From NCBI GenBank assembly GCA_944391805.1, contig CALXUY010000043.1:1-36779 (forward strand): 36,779 nt of DNA, given 5' to 3'. This DNA is from an uncultured Clostridia bacterium (GTDB lineage: Bacteria; Bacillota; Clostridia; Oscillospirales; CAG-272). The notes beneath the pieces were generated by a model. That model was not told the origin of the DNA. It made no database searches and saw only the letters and a list, made by a program, of their open reading frames with translations. A program made the position numbers and the translations under genes. This document shows positions 23,877-32,002 of this stretch, piece after piece. Positions within the stretch are counted from its first letter, which is position 1; each line of letters begins with the position of its first letter.

Positions 23877-24881
23877 TCAGAGCAGATGAACTCCATGCTC
23901 GCGGCATTCGTCCAGCACCTCCTGCGGCCAGAAGGAGGACTGTACCTCCCCGATGTGGGCCTTGCGCAGGAAGAACATACACATGCGCGACTGCCCGATC
24001 CCGCCGCCGATGGTATACGGCAGCTCGCCCTGCAAAAGCGCCCTGTGGAAGGGCAGCTCGGCGCGCGAGGTGCAGCCGCTGACCGAAAGCTGCCGCCGCA
24101 TGGCCTCCTCGTCCACCCGAATGCCCATAGAGGAAAGCTCAAGCGCGGTGTCAAGCACCGGATAGTACACGATGATGTCGCCGTTGAGGGTCCAGTCATC
24201 GTAGTCCGGCGCACGCCCGTCATGCGGAATTCCGCTCTTCAGCGCGCCGCCGATCTGCATCAGGAAAATCGCGCCGTGCTCCTTTGCGGCCAGATATTCC
24301 CGTTCCTTCGGCGTTTTGTCCGGCCAGCGGTCCTCCAGCTCCTGCGAGGACACAAAGGTGATGTCCTCGGGCAGCAGCCGGCCGATGAAGGAATACTCGT
24401 TGACGATGTACTGCTCGGTATGGCGCAGCGCGTCATAGATGCTGCGCACCGTGCGGCGCAGCGTCTGCTCGGTGCGCTGCTCCTTTGTGATGATCTTCTC
24501 CCAATCCCACTGGTCGACAAACATGGAATGCAGATTGTCGGTTTCCTCATCCCGGCGGATGGCATTCATATCGGTGTAAAGCCCTTCTCCCGGTGCAAAG
24601 CCATAGGTTTTCAGGGCATAGCGCTTCCATTTGGCCAGAGAGTGAACAATTTCAAGCCGGTGTCCGGAGCGCAGATCGAAGGAAACCGGACGCTCCACTC
24701 CGTTGAGATCGTCGTTCAGCCCGCTCTCGGGCGCCAGAAACAGCGGAGCCGATACCCGGATCAGATTCAGCTCGGTTGCCAGATCCCGTTCAAAAAAATC
24801 CTTGACCTTTTTAATCGCGTACTCGGTTTGACGAAGCGTGAGGAAGGAACGGTATCCCTCCGGTATGATGACATTTGACAT
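23877..24881 (-). CDS. asnA: Aspartate-ammonia ligase (asparagine synthetase A)
   Basis: This 334-residue enzyme makes asparagine from aspartate, ammonia and ATP in the cytoplasm. It is the class-II-synthetase-like, ammonia-dependent AsnA, not the glutamine-dependent AsnB. Family motifs include [18 protein letters not shown] (44-61), [10 protein letters not shown], and the ATP-binding [14 protein letters not shown] (292-305). Length is typical. AAAGGG lies about 12 nt before the ATG. It starts 18 bp after the tadA stop. No T-box leader was seen ahead of it, so any control is at the operon promoter at 26502-26530. Confidence 0.97.
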   Translation of the reverse strand: MSNVIIPEGYRSFLTLRQTEYAIKKVKDFFERDLATELNLIRVSAPLFLAPESGLNDDLNGVERPVSFDLRSGHRLEIVHSLAKWKRYALKTYGFAPGEGLYTDMNAIRRDEETDNLHSMFVDQWDWEKIITKEQRTEQTLRRTVRSIYDALRHTEQYIVNEYSFIGRLLPEDITFVSSQELEDRWPDKTPKEREYLAAKEHGAIFLMQIGGALKSGIPHDGRAPDYDDWTLNGDIIVYYPVLDTALELSSMGIRVDEEAMRRQLSVSGCTSRAELPFHRALLQGELPYTIGGGIGQSRMCMFFLRKAHIGEVQSSFWPQEVLDECREHGVHLL

Positions 24882-24899
24882 GACAGTTGCAAATCCCTT

Positions 24900-25445
24900 T
24901 CAATCAGTTTCAGTTGGATCGGTCTGCCCGGAGACGGCAGCAGCAGACCGCCGGTCGGTCGGCATCCCGTCAGCCCGTGCGCGCTTCCTCGCGGGAGTTC
25001 CCCGCCGGGCGGCAAAAAAGTCCCGGAGCAGGCGCAGGCAGTCCTCCCGCAGCACATCCCGTGTGATTTGGGGCTGGGATTCCAGCGGATAATCCTGCAG
25101 GCGCAGCAGACTGCCGCAGGCTCCCGCGCGGGCGTCCGGCGCGCCGAACACCACACGCCCGACCCGGGCATGCAGAATCGCTCCCATACACATGGGGCAT
25201 GGCTCCAGCGTAACATACAGGGTGCAGCCGGTCAGCCGCCAGTCCCCTATGCTCCGGCAGGCCGCGGCAATTGCCAGCATTTCCGCGTGCGCCGTGGGCA
25301 GCTTTTCGGCTTCACACCGGTTGTGCGCCTGCGAGAGCACCTCCCCGGACGGTGCGGTTATGACCGCGCCGACCGGCACCTCCCCCGCCGCGGCGGCAAG
25401 GCGCGCCTGCCCGAGCGCCAGCCGCATATATGATTCATCCCGCAC
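24900..25445 (-). CDS. tadA: tRNA-specific adenosine deaminase TadA
   Basis: This enzyme converts A34 to inosine in tRNA-Arg(ACG), an essential step for decoding CGN codons. Zinc-binding and catalytic residues are H53 and E55 (TAHAEM) and C83 and C86 (LEPCPMC). I choose a GTG start at 25445, giving MRDESYMRLALGQARLAAAAGEVPVGAV. This matches TadA N-termini and overlaps the CPBP stop by 11 nt. An ATG nine bases upstream adds MGC. Neither has a strong ribosome binding site, so translational coupling is likely. The C-terminal tail after about residue 145 is an extra charged stretch of about 35 residues. Confidence 0.93.
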   Translation of the reverse strand: MRDESYMRLALGQARLAAAAGEVPVGAVITAPSGEVLSQAHNRCEAEKLPTAHAEMLAIAAACRSIGDWRLTGCTLYVTLEPCPMCMGAILHARVGRVVFGAPDARAGACGSLLRLQDYPLESQPQITRDVLREDCLRLLRDFFAARRGTPARKRARADGMPTDRRSAAAVSGQTDPTETD

Positions 25446-26466
25446 GCAGCCCATAAAGCAAGGAAGAACCGAGCAGCGCGACAATCTGCAACGCACAGAT
25501 CGCGAGAAACAACGCCATCGGAAAGCTGAGAAACAGGCGGAACGCACGCCCCGCAGGCACCGGGCAGTCTGCGTAGGCGTCGGACGCCGGCACCGATCTT
25601 CCGAACACGCCCTCCCGGAAATCCCGCTTGACCGGAGCCATGCGGAGCACCAAAACCACGATACAGATCACACCGATGACGCACAGGGCCGCCTCAACGG
25701 CCATATAAGCGACGTCCGGACGCGCCCCCCCGATGGCTCCGGCCAGCACGGACTGGAAGGTAGACGCAAAATTGTTCATCAGGTGCAGAAAGAAGCAGGC
25801 CCAGATGCTGCCGGTGCGCTCGTACACAATGCCGAGGAAAATCCCCGCGGCAAAGGCATACAGAATCTGCTCGGCGTTCTGGTGCATCATGCTGAACAGC
25901 AGCGCACTGATGAGAATGGCGTTTGCACGGCCAAACGGCAGGCAATTGGTGAGAATGGCTCCCCGGAACAAAAATTCCTCGCAAATTGCCGGAACCAGGC
26001 ACATTACAATAAATTCCAACACAATCTGATAGCCCTCGGGCTGTGCGCTGCCCGTGCTCTGCCAGATGACTTCGGCTGAAAACTGCGAATAGTTGAAAAT
26101 GCTGACCAGCGCCGCATTGAGGTAGGATTGCGCCCAGATCAGCACAATGCCGCCCAGCACAATCGGAAACAGCAGCGGCGTAACGTGCAGCTCGGTTTTC
26201 ATCGGATAATAGCAAAAGCCGCACCGGCGGATCAGGCTCCGGAGCACCAGAACCGGCAGCATGAAGGAGAGCAGATAAGAGGCCGCGTAAATCAACTGAT
26301 AAGCAACCTCTGCCGCAACCTCCGACACTGGCATGTAAAGCAGCAGCTCCACCCCCAGCAGCGCAAGGCCGGAAACATTGATCAGCAGCAGAAAAACCAG
26401 CAGCGTGATGCCGATGGCGGAGGTAACCTTGCGATAATAATATTCGTTTGCGTTCAGATACGGCAT
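25435..26466 (-). CDS. CPBP-family intramembrane metalloprotease (Rce1/Abi-like)
   Basis: This 343-residue polytopic membrane protein belongs to the CPBP (CAAX protease and bacteriocin-processing) family. The conserved motifs are E163-E164 and R168 in CEEFLFRG, H195 in FSMMHQN, and H228 with N231 in HLMNNF. About eight hydrophobic segments surround them. Family members cut peptides within or next to the membrane and take part in bacteriocin processing or immunity, or in protein anchoring. The substrate here is unknown. It is the first gene of the operon with tadA, asnA and the transglutaminase-like lipoprotein. Its promoter contains a perfect 18-bp palindrome. Confidence 0.93.
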   Translation of the reverse strand: MPYLNANEYYYRKVTSAIGITLLVFLLLINVSGLALLGVELLLYMPVSEVAAEVAYQLIYAASYLLSFMLPVLVLRSLIRRCGFCYYPMKTELHVTPLLFPIVLGGIVLIWAQSYLNAALVSIFNYSQFSAEVIWQSTGSAQPEGYQIVLEFIVMCLVPAICEEFLFRGAILTNCLPFGRANAILISALLFSMMHQNAEQILYAFAAGIFLGIVYERTGSIWACFFLHLMNNFASTFQSVLAGAIGGARPDVAYMAVEAALCVIGVICIVVLVLRMAPVKRDFREGVFGRSVPASDAYADCPVPAGRAFRLFLSFPMALFLAICALQIVALLGSSLLYGLRAG

Positions 26467-26501
26467 AAGCTCCCTCCTTCCGTTGCATGCAATGCTGTTT
26501 T

Positions 26502-26530
26502 ATTGTACCACAAAACCGCGGTTTTGTAAA
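26502..26530 (-). promoter_or_regulatory. CPBP operon promoter with perfect operator-like palindrome
   Basis: On the minus strand TTTACA (26525-26530) and TACAAT (26502-26507) are 17 bp apart. The spacer holds ACAAAACCGCGGTTTTGT (26510-26527), a perfect 18-bp palindrome that overlaps the -35. A protein bound there should block RNA polymerase. The pyrH promoter has the same architecture. Confidence 0.7.
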
Positions 26531-26650
26531 GGTATTTTCCGAAAATCACATGGAGAAAAATCCGTTCCAAAATGCGATTCGTTGTTCCCGCAGCGTTCGG
26601 ATTCCGATTCGGGTCTGATCACGGGAATCGGCGCGCCGGACCGAAAGCAC

Positions 26651-26675
26651 CGCCCCGGAACAAATTTCCGGGGCG
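26651..26675 (-). terminator. Hairpin ending the citrate operon
   Basis: CGCCCCGGAA pairs perfectly with TTCCGGGGCG over 10 bp around a 5-nt loop. A second hairpin, CTCCGGC/GCCGGAG, lies at 26686-26705. Both follow the isocitrate dehydrogenase stop (26723) on the minus strand. T-richness after the first stem is weak (GTGCTTTCGG). Confidence 0.55.
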
Positions 26676-26722
26676 GCAGGGGGAGCTCCGGCGCAAAGGC
26701 CGGAGTGAATTCCGATTAAACC

Positions 26723-27865
26723 TCAAATGTTCTCCAGAACATAATCGGCAAATGCATGGCAGGTGGCGCCGTCCCGGTTGCCGGTCACCACAACGCGGCG
26801 CTCGGTCTCGGTGCAGATATGCATGGCGCGTGCCAAGCGGTCGGCCGGCTCTGGCATGGCGATATGGCGCAGCAGCATCTCCACCGCACGGAACAGGCTG
26901 GACGGGTTGGCATATTCCCCGATTCCCTCCTCGATCATGCGGGGGGCCGAGCCGTGGATGGCCTCGAACATGGCGTAGCGGTCGCCGATGTTGGCGCTGC
27001 CGGCGGTTCCCACACCGCCCTGAATCTGCGCGGCCTCATCGGTGATGATGTCGCCGTACAGATTCGGCAGCACAAAGACCTGAAACCGGCTGCGGATATC
27101 CTCGTTGACCAGATTGGCAGCCATAATGTCGATGTACCAATCCTCGACGGCAATTCCCGGGTATTCATCCGCCACCTCATGGCAGATGGCCGAAAAAGCG
27201 CCGTCGGTTTTTTTCATGATATTGGCCTTGGTCACAATGGAGACGTTGGTTTTGCCGTTGTTTTTGGCATATTCAAAGGCTGCACGGGCAATGCGGCGGG
27301 TGCCGGCGTCGGTGGTCACCTTGAAATCCATGGCCAGCTTGCCCGGCAGCTCCACACCGCGGCTGCCGAGCACATACTCGCCCTCGGTGTTCTCACGGTA
27401 AAAAATCCAGTCAATGCCCTGATCCGGAACCGAGACCGGGCGGACGTTGGCATACAGGTCCAGCTCTCGGCGCAGCGCGACGTTGGCGCTCTCCATACTG
27501 CCCCCCTTCGGGGTGGTGGTGGGCCCCTTGAGCAGCACGTCGCAGGCCTTGATGGCCGCAAGCGTGTCGTCCGGCACCGCCTGCCCGCAGGCAAGACGGC
27601 GCTCGATGGTCAGCCCCTCAATCTCCCGCAGCTCGATCCTGCCGGACGCAAGCTCCTCGGCCAGCAGCTTTTCGATCAAGCGGCGCGCCTCACGCATCAG
27701 AATCGGACCGATGCCGTCGCCGCCGCAGACGCCGATCACTATCTTCTCCTGTTTGGCAAAATCCTTTGCCGGAGCGGCCTGCTCCATGCGGTTCTGCCGC
27801 GCGAGCTGCTCCTCCATCAGGCGGCGGAATTGCTCCACCGCGGTGTTGATTTCCTGTTCCAGCAT
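26723..27865 (-). CDS. icd: Isocitrate dehydrogenase (decarboxylating)
   Basis: This 380-residue enzyme of the isocitrate/isopropylmalate dehydrogenase family probably oxidises isocitrate to 2-oxoglutarate. Isocitrate specificity is suggested by the loop GGSMESANVALRR, with S126, N128 and R132, and by R142, matching the SxNxxLR substrate motif of isocitrate enzymes. GDGIGP is at 49-54 and RENTEGEY at 157-164. An N-terminal helical extension of about 40 residues precedes the fold. It follows aconitase by 12 bp with AAGGAGGA at the junction. The coenzyme (NAD or NADP) is not settled from sequence, although an NAD-type anaerobic enzyme is likely. Confidence 0.87.
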   Translation of the reverse strand: MLEQEINTAVEQFRRLMEEQLARQNRMEQAAPAKDFAKQEKIVIGVCGGDGIGPILMREARRLIEKLLAEELASGRIELREIEGLTIERRLACGQAVPDDTLAAIKACDVLLKGPTTTPKGGSMESANVALRRELDLYANVRPVSVPDQGIDWIFYRENTEGEYVLGSRGVELPGKLAMDFKVTTDAGTRRIARAAFEYAKNNGKTNVSIVTKANIMKKTDGAFSAICHEVADEYPGIAVEDWYIDIMAANLVNEDIRSRFQVFVLPNLYGDIITDEAAQIQGGVGTAGSANIGDRYAMFEAIHGSAPRMIEEGIGEYANPSSLFRAVEMLLRHIAMPEPADRLARAMHICTETERRVVVTGNRDGATCHAFADYVLENI

Positions 27866-27877
27866 GGCGTTCCTCCT

Positions 27878-29809
27878 TCAGTTTCCGGCTGCCTTGGTAT
27901 AGGCGAGCAGTCCGCCGGCCTTGAGAATCTCCCGCTGCCGGTCGGTAAACGAACAGGTGAGCGGGATCTGCTCTCCGGTGGCCTCGTCCAGCAGCAGCAT
28001 CTCGCCGGTCTCCATTCCCGACCAAACGTTCCGGATGGTCAGGCGGTCGCCCTGAGTCAGCCGGTCGTAGTCCCCGGCGTTGCGGAAGGTCAGCGGCATG
28101 ATGCCGGCGTTGATGAGGTTGGCCGCATGGATTCTGGCAAAGCCCTTGGCGATAACCGCGCGCACACCGAGATAAAGCGGCACCAGTGCCGCATGCTCAC
28201 GCGACGAGCCCTGCCCGTAGTTCATGCCGCCCACCACAATGCTCTGCCCCGCGGCCTGTGCGCGTTCGGGGAAGGTCTGGTCGCAGACCCCGAAGCAGAA
28301 GCGGGAGAGATACGGAATGTTGGAGCGATAAGGCAGAATTTTGGCCCCCGCCGGCATAATGTGATCGGTGGTGATGTTATCCCCGACCTTGAGCACCAGC
28401 TCGGCGGACAGGGTGTCCTCCTGCGGCCGGCTCTCGGGGAATTTTTTGATGTTCGGCCCGCGCAGCACCTCGAGCGACTTGGCTTCTTCGGCAGGAGCCG
28501 GCGCCAGAACGGCGCTGTCGTCAATGCGGAAGCGCTCGGGCATCCTGACCGCCGGCATCTCGCCCAGCAGCATCGGGTCGGTGATCTCCCCGGTCAGTGC
28601 GGCGGCAACCGCGGTTTCGGGGGACACCAGATAGACCTTTGCATCGGCGGTGCCGCTTCTCCCCTCAAAATTGCGGTTGAAGGTGCGCAGGCTCACGCCG
28701 CCCGAGTTGGGCGAAAAGCCCATGCCGATGCAGGGGCCGCAGGCGCACTCCAAAAGCCGTGCGCCGCTGGCAAGAATATCCGAGAGCGCGCCGCAGTCGG
28801 ACAGCATCGTGAGCACCTGACGCGAGCCGGGAGAGATCGAGAGGCTGACCTGCGGGCTGACGGTTTTGCCCTTGAGCAGTGCCGCCACCTTGAGCAGGTC
28901 GAGCAGCGAGGAGTTGGTGCAGGAGCCGATGCAGACCTGATCGACCTTTGTCCCCTTCAGGCTCTCCACGGTCACAACATTGTCCGGCATATGCGGACAT
29001 GCGATCAGGGGCTTGAGAGAGGAGAGGTCGATCTCGATCACGCGGTCATATACCGCGTCGGGATCGGACGCCAGCGGTACATAGTCCGCTTCCCGTCCCT
29101 CGGCCCGGAGAAAGGCGCGTGTGACCTCATCCGACGGGAAGATGGATGTGGTGGCGCCCAGCTCGGTTCCCATATTGGTGATCGTCGCGCGCTCGGGCAC
29201 CGAGAGAGAGGCGATTCCCTCTCCTCCCCACTCGATGATCGAGCCGACGCCCCCCTTGACCGAGAGGATGCGCAGAATTTCCAGGCTCACATCCTTGGCG
29301 GTGACAAAGGGGCGCAGCCTGCCGGTGAGGTTGACGCGGATCATTTTCGGCATCGTGATGTAATATGCGCCGCCTCCCATGGCCACGGCCACATCCAGCC
29401 CGCCCGCGCCGAAGGCCAGCATACCGATGCCGCCGCCGGTCGGGGTGTGGCTGTCCGAGCCGATCAGGGTTTTGCCGGGAATGCCGAAGCGCTCAAGATG
29501 CACCTGGTGACAGATGCCGTTGCCCGGACGCGAGAAATAGATGCCGTGCTTGCGGCAGACCGACTGAATGTAGCGGTGGTCGTCGGCGTTTTCAAAGCCG
29601 GATTGCAGGGTGTTGTGGTCGATATACGCCACGCTGCGCTCGGTTTTCACCCGGTCGATGCCCATGGCTTCAAATTCCAGGTATGCCATCGTGCCGGTTG
29701 CGTCCTGCGTCAGGGTCTGGTCAATGCGCAGCGCAATCTCGCTGCCCGGCGTCATCTCGCCGCCAAGCAAATGCGATTTGATAATTTTTTGTGCAATCGT
29801 CAATCCCAT
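27878..29809 (-). CDS. acn: Aconitate hydratase, short (Aquifex-type) form
   Basis: This 643-residue iron-sulfur enzyme interconverts citrate and isocitrate. The three 4Fe-4S ligands are C297 (GSCTNSS) and C357 and C360 (CACGPCIGMG). Active-site stretches GSDSHTPTGGG (117-127) and, in the C-terminal swivel domain, YGQGSSREHAAL are present. The length of about 640 fits the compact Aquifex-type aconitases of anaerobes and not the 850-900-residue AcnA/AcnB forms. AAGGAG lies 6 nt before the ATG. It stands between the regulator and isocitrate dehydrogenase in the same operon, which fixes its role in glutamate-family synthesis. Confidence 0.94.
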   Translation of the reverse strand: MGLTIAQKIIKSHLLGGEMTPGSEIALRIDQTLTQDATGTMAYLEFEAMGIDRVKTERSVAYIDHNTLQSGFENADDHRYIQSVCRKHGIYFSRPGNGICHQVHLERFGIPGKTLIGSDSHTPTGGGIGMLAFGAGGLDVAVAMGGGAYYITMPKMIRVNLTGRLRPFVTAKDVSLEILRILSVKGGVGSIIEWGGEGIASLSVPERATITNMGTELGATTSIFPSDEVTRAFLRAEGREADYVPLASDPDAVYDRVIEIDLSSLKPLIACPHMPDNVVTVESLKGTKVDQVCIGSCTNSSLLDLLKVAALLKGKTVSPQVSLSISPGSRQVLTMLSDCGALSDILASGARLLECACGPCIGMGFSPNSGGVSLRTFNRNFEGRSGTADAKVYLVSPETAVAAALTGEITDPMLLGEMPAVRMPERFRIDDSAVLAPAPAEEAKSLEVLRGPNIKKFPESRPQEDTLSAELVLKVGDNITTDHIMPAGAKILPYRSNIPYLSRFCFGVCDQTFPERAQAAGQSIVVGGMNYGQGSSREHAALVPLYLGVRAVIAKGFARIHAANLINAGIMPLTFRNAGDYDRLTQGDRLTIRNVWSGMETGEMLLLDEATGEQIPLTCSFTDRQREILKAGGLLAYTKAAGN

Positions 29810-29824
29810 ATCATTCTCCTTGAT

Positions 29825-30466
29825 TTACAGTTTGATTTTGATATGCGCCGCCGCGTTGGCAATATGCTCATAGGTCCGCCGGTCGGCCAGCTCTGGGTCG
29901 TGCGCGGCGATGGCCTCGTAGATGGCGCGGTGCTCTTTGGCCGAAAGTACGGCGCGGCTCTCGTTTTCTACGGACGCCTTGCGGAATTTCTGCACCTTTT
30001 TGTGCAGCGGGAGCAGCGTTTCCCCCAAAATGGCGCTTCCGCTGAAGCGGTAAATGAGCTGATGGAACTTGCTGTCCATCCCCTTGATGCGGTCGGCATC
30101 CTTGCGCGGGACATAAAACTCCTGCAGCTCCAATGTCTCGCGCAGCTCGGAGAGCTCCTCGTCGGTGATGCGCCGGGCGGCTGCCGCCGACGCCATGCCC
30201 TCAATGCGCAGGCGGATGGCGAAAATATCCTCCAGATCCTGCTGCGTCACGCCGAGGACCAGAATGCCCTTGGGCGAGATATCCACCAGATGCTCCTGCT
30301 CCAGCCGGTGGAGCGCCTCCCGCACCGGCGTGCGGCTGACGCCGAGGTCGCTGACCAGCTTCATTTCGGTCAGGCATTCCCCGCGCTGATATTTCCCGGT
30401 GAGAATTTCCATTTCGATTCGTTCAAACACCTGCTCGGCAAGTGACAGCGTGCGATGTTCCCACAT
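29825..30466 (-). CDS. GntR/FadR-type (FCD) transcriptional regulator
   Basis: This 213-residue dimeric repressor or activator has an N-terminal winged helix-turn-helix (about 9-72, EMKLVSDLGVSRTPVREAL) and a C-terminal helical FCD effector domain. The FCD domain has candidate metal or ligand residues in MDSKFHQLIY and an Asn/His-containing end. I start at ATG-TGG (30466). An earlier ATG at 30475 directly abuts the AGGAGG, while 30466 is 9 nt from it. The AGGAGG overlaps the end of the citrate synthase gene. Placed second in the operon, it probably senses a metabolite of the pathway, such as citrate or 2-oxoglutarate, and controls the promoter at 31891-31919 (inference). Confidence 0.9.
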   Translation of the reverse strand: MWEHRTLSLAEQVFERIEMEILTGKYQRGECLTEMKLVSDLGVSRTPVREALHRLEQEHLVDISPKGILVLGVTQQDLEDIFAIRLRIEGMASAAAARRITDEELSELRETLELQEFYVPRKDADRIKGMDSKFHQLIYRFSGSAILGETLLPLHKKVQKFRKASVENESRAVLSAKEHRAIYEAIAAHDPELADRRTYEHIANAAAHIKIKL

Positions 30467-30480
30467 ATCGGTCATCCTCC

Positions 30481-31857
30481 TTACAGCCGCCGGAAGCGTC
30501 CGGCGGACAGCTCCTCAATCTTTTCTTCCACTTCCTCCGCAGCCAGAGACGTCTGCCTGCCGTCCTCGTATTCCTGATCAATCCATTCCTTGAGCTTGAC
30601 TACGAGCGGGTCGTGCTTCTCCACCCGCTCTCCCTCGCCGAGGCGGTAGTTTTCATTGATCCAATAGGCGATACCGGCCAGCCCCGAGGCCTTTCCGAGC
30701 ATCACCGAGGCAGCGCGGCCCAAAATTTTACGGGTATCGAAGATATTGTATATCTCCTCGTCCTTGAGCAGCCCGTCGGCATGAATGCCGGCGCGCGTGA
30801 CATTGAAGCTCTTGCCCACAAACGGGGTCATGGGCGGAATCTCATACCCGATCTCCTGCCGGAAATAGTCGGCAATTTCGGTGATGACCGTGGGATCCAT
30901 CCCGTCAAACGACCCGCGCAGAGAGGCGTATTCCATGATCATGGCCTCCAGGGGGATGTTCCCGGTGCGCTCTCCGATGCCGAGCAGCGAGCAGTTGACC
31001 CCCGAAGCGCCGTACAGCCATGCCGTGGTGGCATTTGTGACCGCCTTGTAAAAATCGTTGTGCCCGTGCCACTCCAGCATTTCGCTGGGCACGTCGGAAT
31101 AGTGCTGCAGGCCGTAGATGATGCCGGGCACACTGCGCGGAATGGCCACCTCCGGGTAAGGCACGCCGTAGCCCATGGTGTCGCAGGCGCGGATGCGCAC
31201 CGGAATTTTCGCGTCGGCCGACATCTTCATCAGTTCATTGACAAACGGAACCACAAAGCCATAGAAATCGGCGCGTGTGATGTCCTCCAGATGGCAGCGC
31301 GGCATGACCCCGGCCTCAAACGCATCGGCCACTGTGGTCAGGTAGTGGTTCATGCACTCCCGGCGGTTCATCTTCATCTTTTTGAAGATGTGATAATCGC
31401 TGCAGGAGACCAGAATGCCGGTCTCCCGGATGCCGAGATCGCGCACCAGCTTGAAATCCTCCCGGCTGGCCCGGATCCATGTGGTGATTTCGGGGAACTT
31501 TAGCCCCAGCTCCATGCAGCGCTCCACCGCCTCGCGGTCCTTTTTGCTGTAAACAAAAAATTCGGTCTGCCGGATGATGCCGAAGGGTCCGCCCAGGCGG
31601 GACATCAGACGGTACAGATCCACAATCTGCTGTACGGTGTACGGCTCCACCGATTGCTGCCCGTCCCGGAAGGAGGTATCGGTGATCCAGATGTCCTCCG
31701 GCATCCCAATGGGCACCCGGCGGTGATTGAAGGCGATGCGGGGAACCTCGGTGTACGGGAATACATCGCGGTAGAGGTTCGGCTCCTCCACATCCTGTAG
31801 TGTGTATTTGTAGGTCTTTTGCTCGAGTAAATTGGTCTTTTGTGAGATCTCCAGCAA
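30481..31857 (-). CDS. Re-citrate synthase (isopropylmalate/homocitrate synthase-like)
   Basis: This 458-residue DRE-TIM metallolyase condenses acetyl-CoA with an alpha-keto acid. The metal motif is ITDTSFRDGQQ (58-68), with D60, R64 and Q67. The second metal site is H264-G-H266-N, and GIGERTGN is at 293-300. The N-terminal extension before the barrel and the FRDGQQ..PYTVQQI context resemble the Re-face citrate synthase of Clostridium kluyveri more than LeuA. Aconitase and isocitrate dehydrogenase follow in the operon, so citrate synthesis is the best call. I start at TTG 31857, with GGAGG 8 nt upstream. The longest frame starts inside the -10 box and cannot be right. Homocitrate synthase is the main alternative. 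Confidence 0.85.
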   Translation of the reverse strand: MLEISQKTNLLEQKTYKYTLQDVEEPNLYRDVFPYTEVPRIAFNHRRVPIGMPEDIWITDTSFRDGQQSVEPYTVQQIVDLYRLMSRLGGPFGIIRQTEFFVYSKKDREAVERCMELGLKFPEITTWIRASREDFKLVRDLGIRETGILVSCSDYHIFKKMKMNRRECMNHYLTTVADAFEAGVMPRCHLEDITRADFYGFVVPFVNELMKMSADAKIPVRIRACDTMGYGVPYPEVAIPRSVPGIIYGLQHYSDVPSEMLEWHGHNDFYKAVTNATTAWLYGASGVNCSLLGIGERTGNIPLEAMIMEYASLRGSFDGMDPTVITEIADYFRQEIGYEIPPMTPFVGKSFNVTRAGIHADGLLKDEEIYNIFDTRKILGRAASVMLGKASGLAGIAYWINENYRLGEGERVEKHDPLVVKLKEWIDQEYEDGRQTSLAAEEVEEKIEELSAGRFRRL

Positions 31858-31881
31858 GAGAATCCCCTCCTTTCTGCACCC

Positions 31882-31892
31882 ATGTATACAAT
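31882..31892 (-). promoter_or_regulatory. Candidate GntR operator (ATTGTATACAT)
   Basis: A near-palindrome with perfect core TGTATACA lies next to and partly inside the -10 box of the Re-citrate synthase promoter. FadR-class GntR proteins often bind TNGTNNNACNA or TTGTATACAA-type sites, so this may be the site of the regulator encoded in the operon. Confidence 0.4.
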
Positions 31893-31919
31893 TATACACG
31901 GATACCGTTTGTTTGTCAA
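31891..31919 (-). promoter_or_regulatory. Sigma-A promoter of the Re-citrate synthase operon
   Basis: TTGACA (31914-31919) and TATAAT (31891-31896) on the minus strand are 17 bp apart, a full consensus match. The spacer contains ACGG-TAT-CCGT. It is divergent from the yfcE promoter, with the -35 boxes only 19 bp apart. Confidence 0.85.
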
Positions 31920-31938
31920 TACCTTTGCGAAAAATTTC

Positions 31939-31967
31939 TTGACAAATCCCCCCACAGCAGGTATAAT
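31939..31967 (+). promoter_or_regulatory. Sigma-A promoter of the phosphodiesterase gene
   Basis: TTGACA (31939-31944) and TATAAT (31962-31967) are spaced 17 bp, a full consensus match, 35 bp before the ATG at 32003. Confidence 0.85.
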
Positions 31968-32002
31968 GGGCAGAGAAACGCTATGGAAAGAAGGGTTCTG
32001 TT

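Noticed and set aside
23877..24899. T-box or riboswitch upstream of asnA
   Set aside because: The gap to tadA is only 18 bp and no T-box sequence (GGTGG-type antiterminator core) was seen.
26723..27865. 3-isopropylmalate dehydrogenase (leuB)
   Set aside because: The substrate loop with S126, N128 and R132 and the aconitase/citrate synthase context favour isocitrate; no leuCD genes are nearby.
26756..30445. 1229-codon plus-strand ORF across the citrate operon
   Set aside because: Antisense shadow of isocitrate dehydrogenase, aconitase and GntR; the composition is rich in H, R, Q and A with no recognisable fold.
31858..31899. Upstream GTG start for the Re-citrate synthase
   Set aside because: This codon overlaps the transcription start region and the -10 box; the TTG at 31857 has GGAGG at the right distance.
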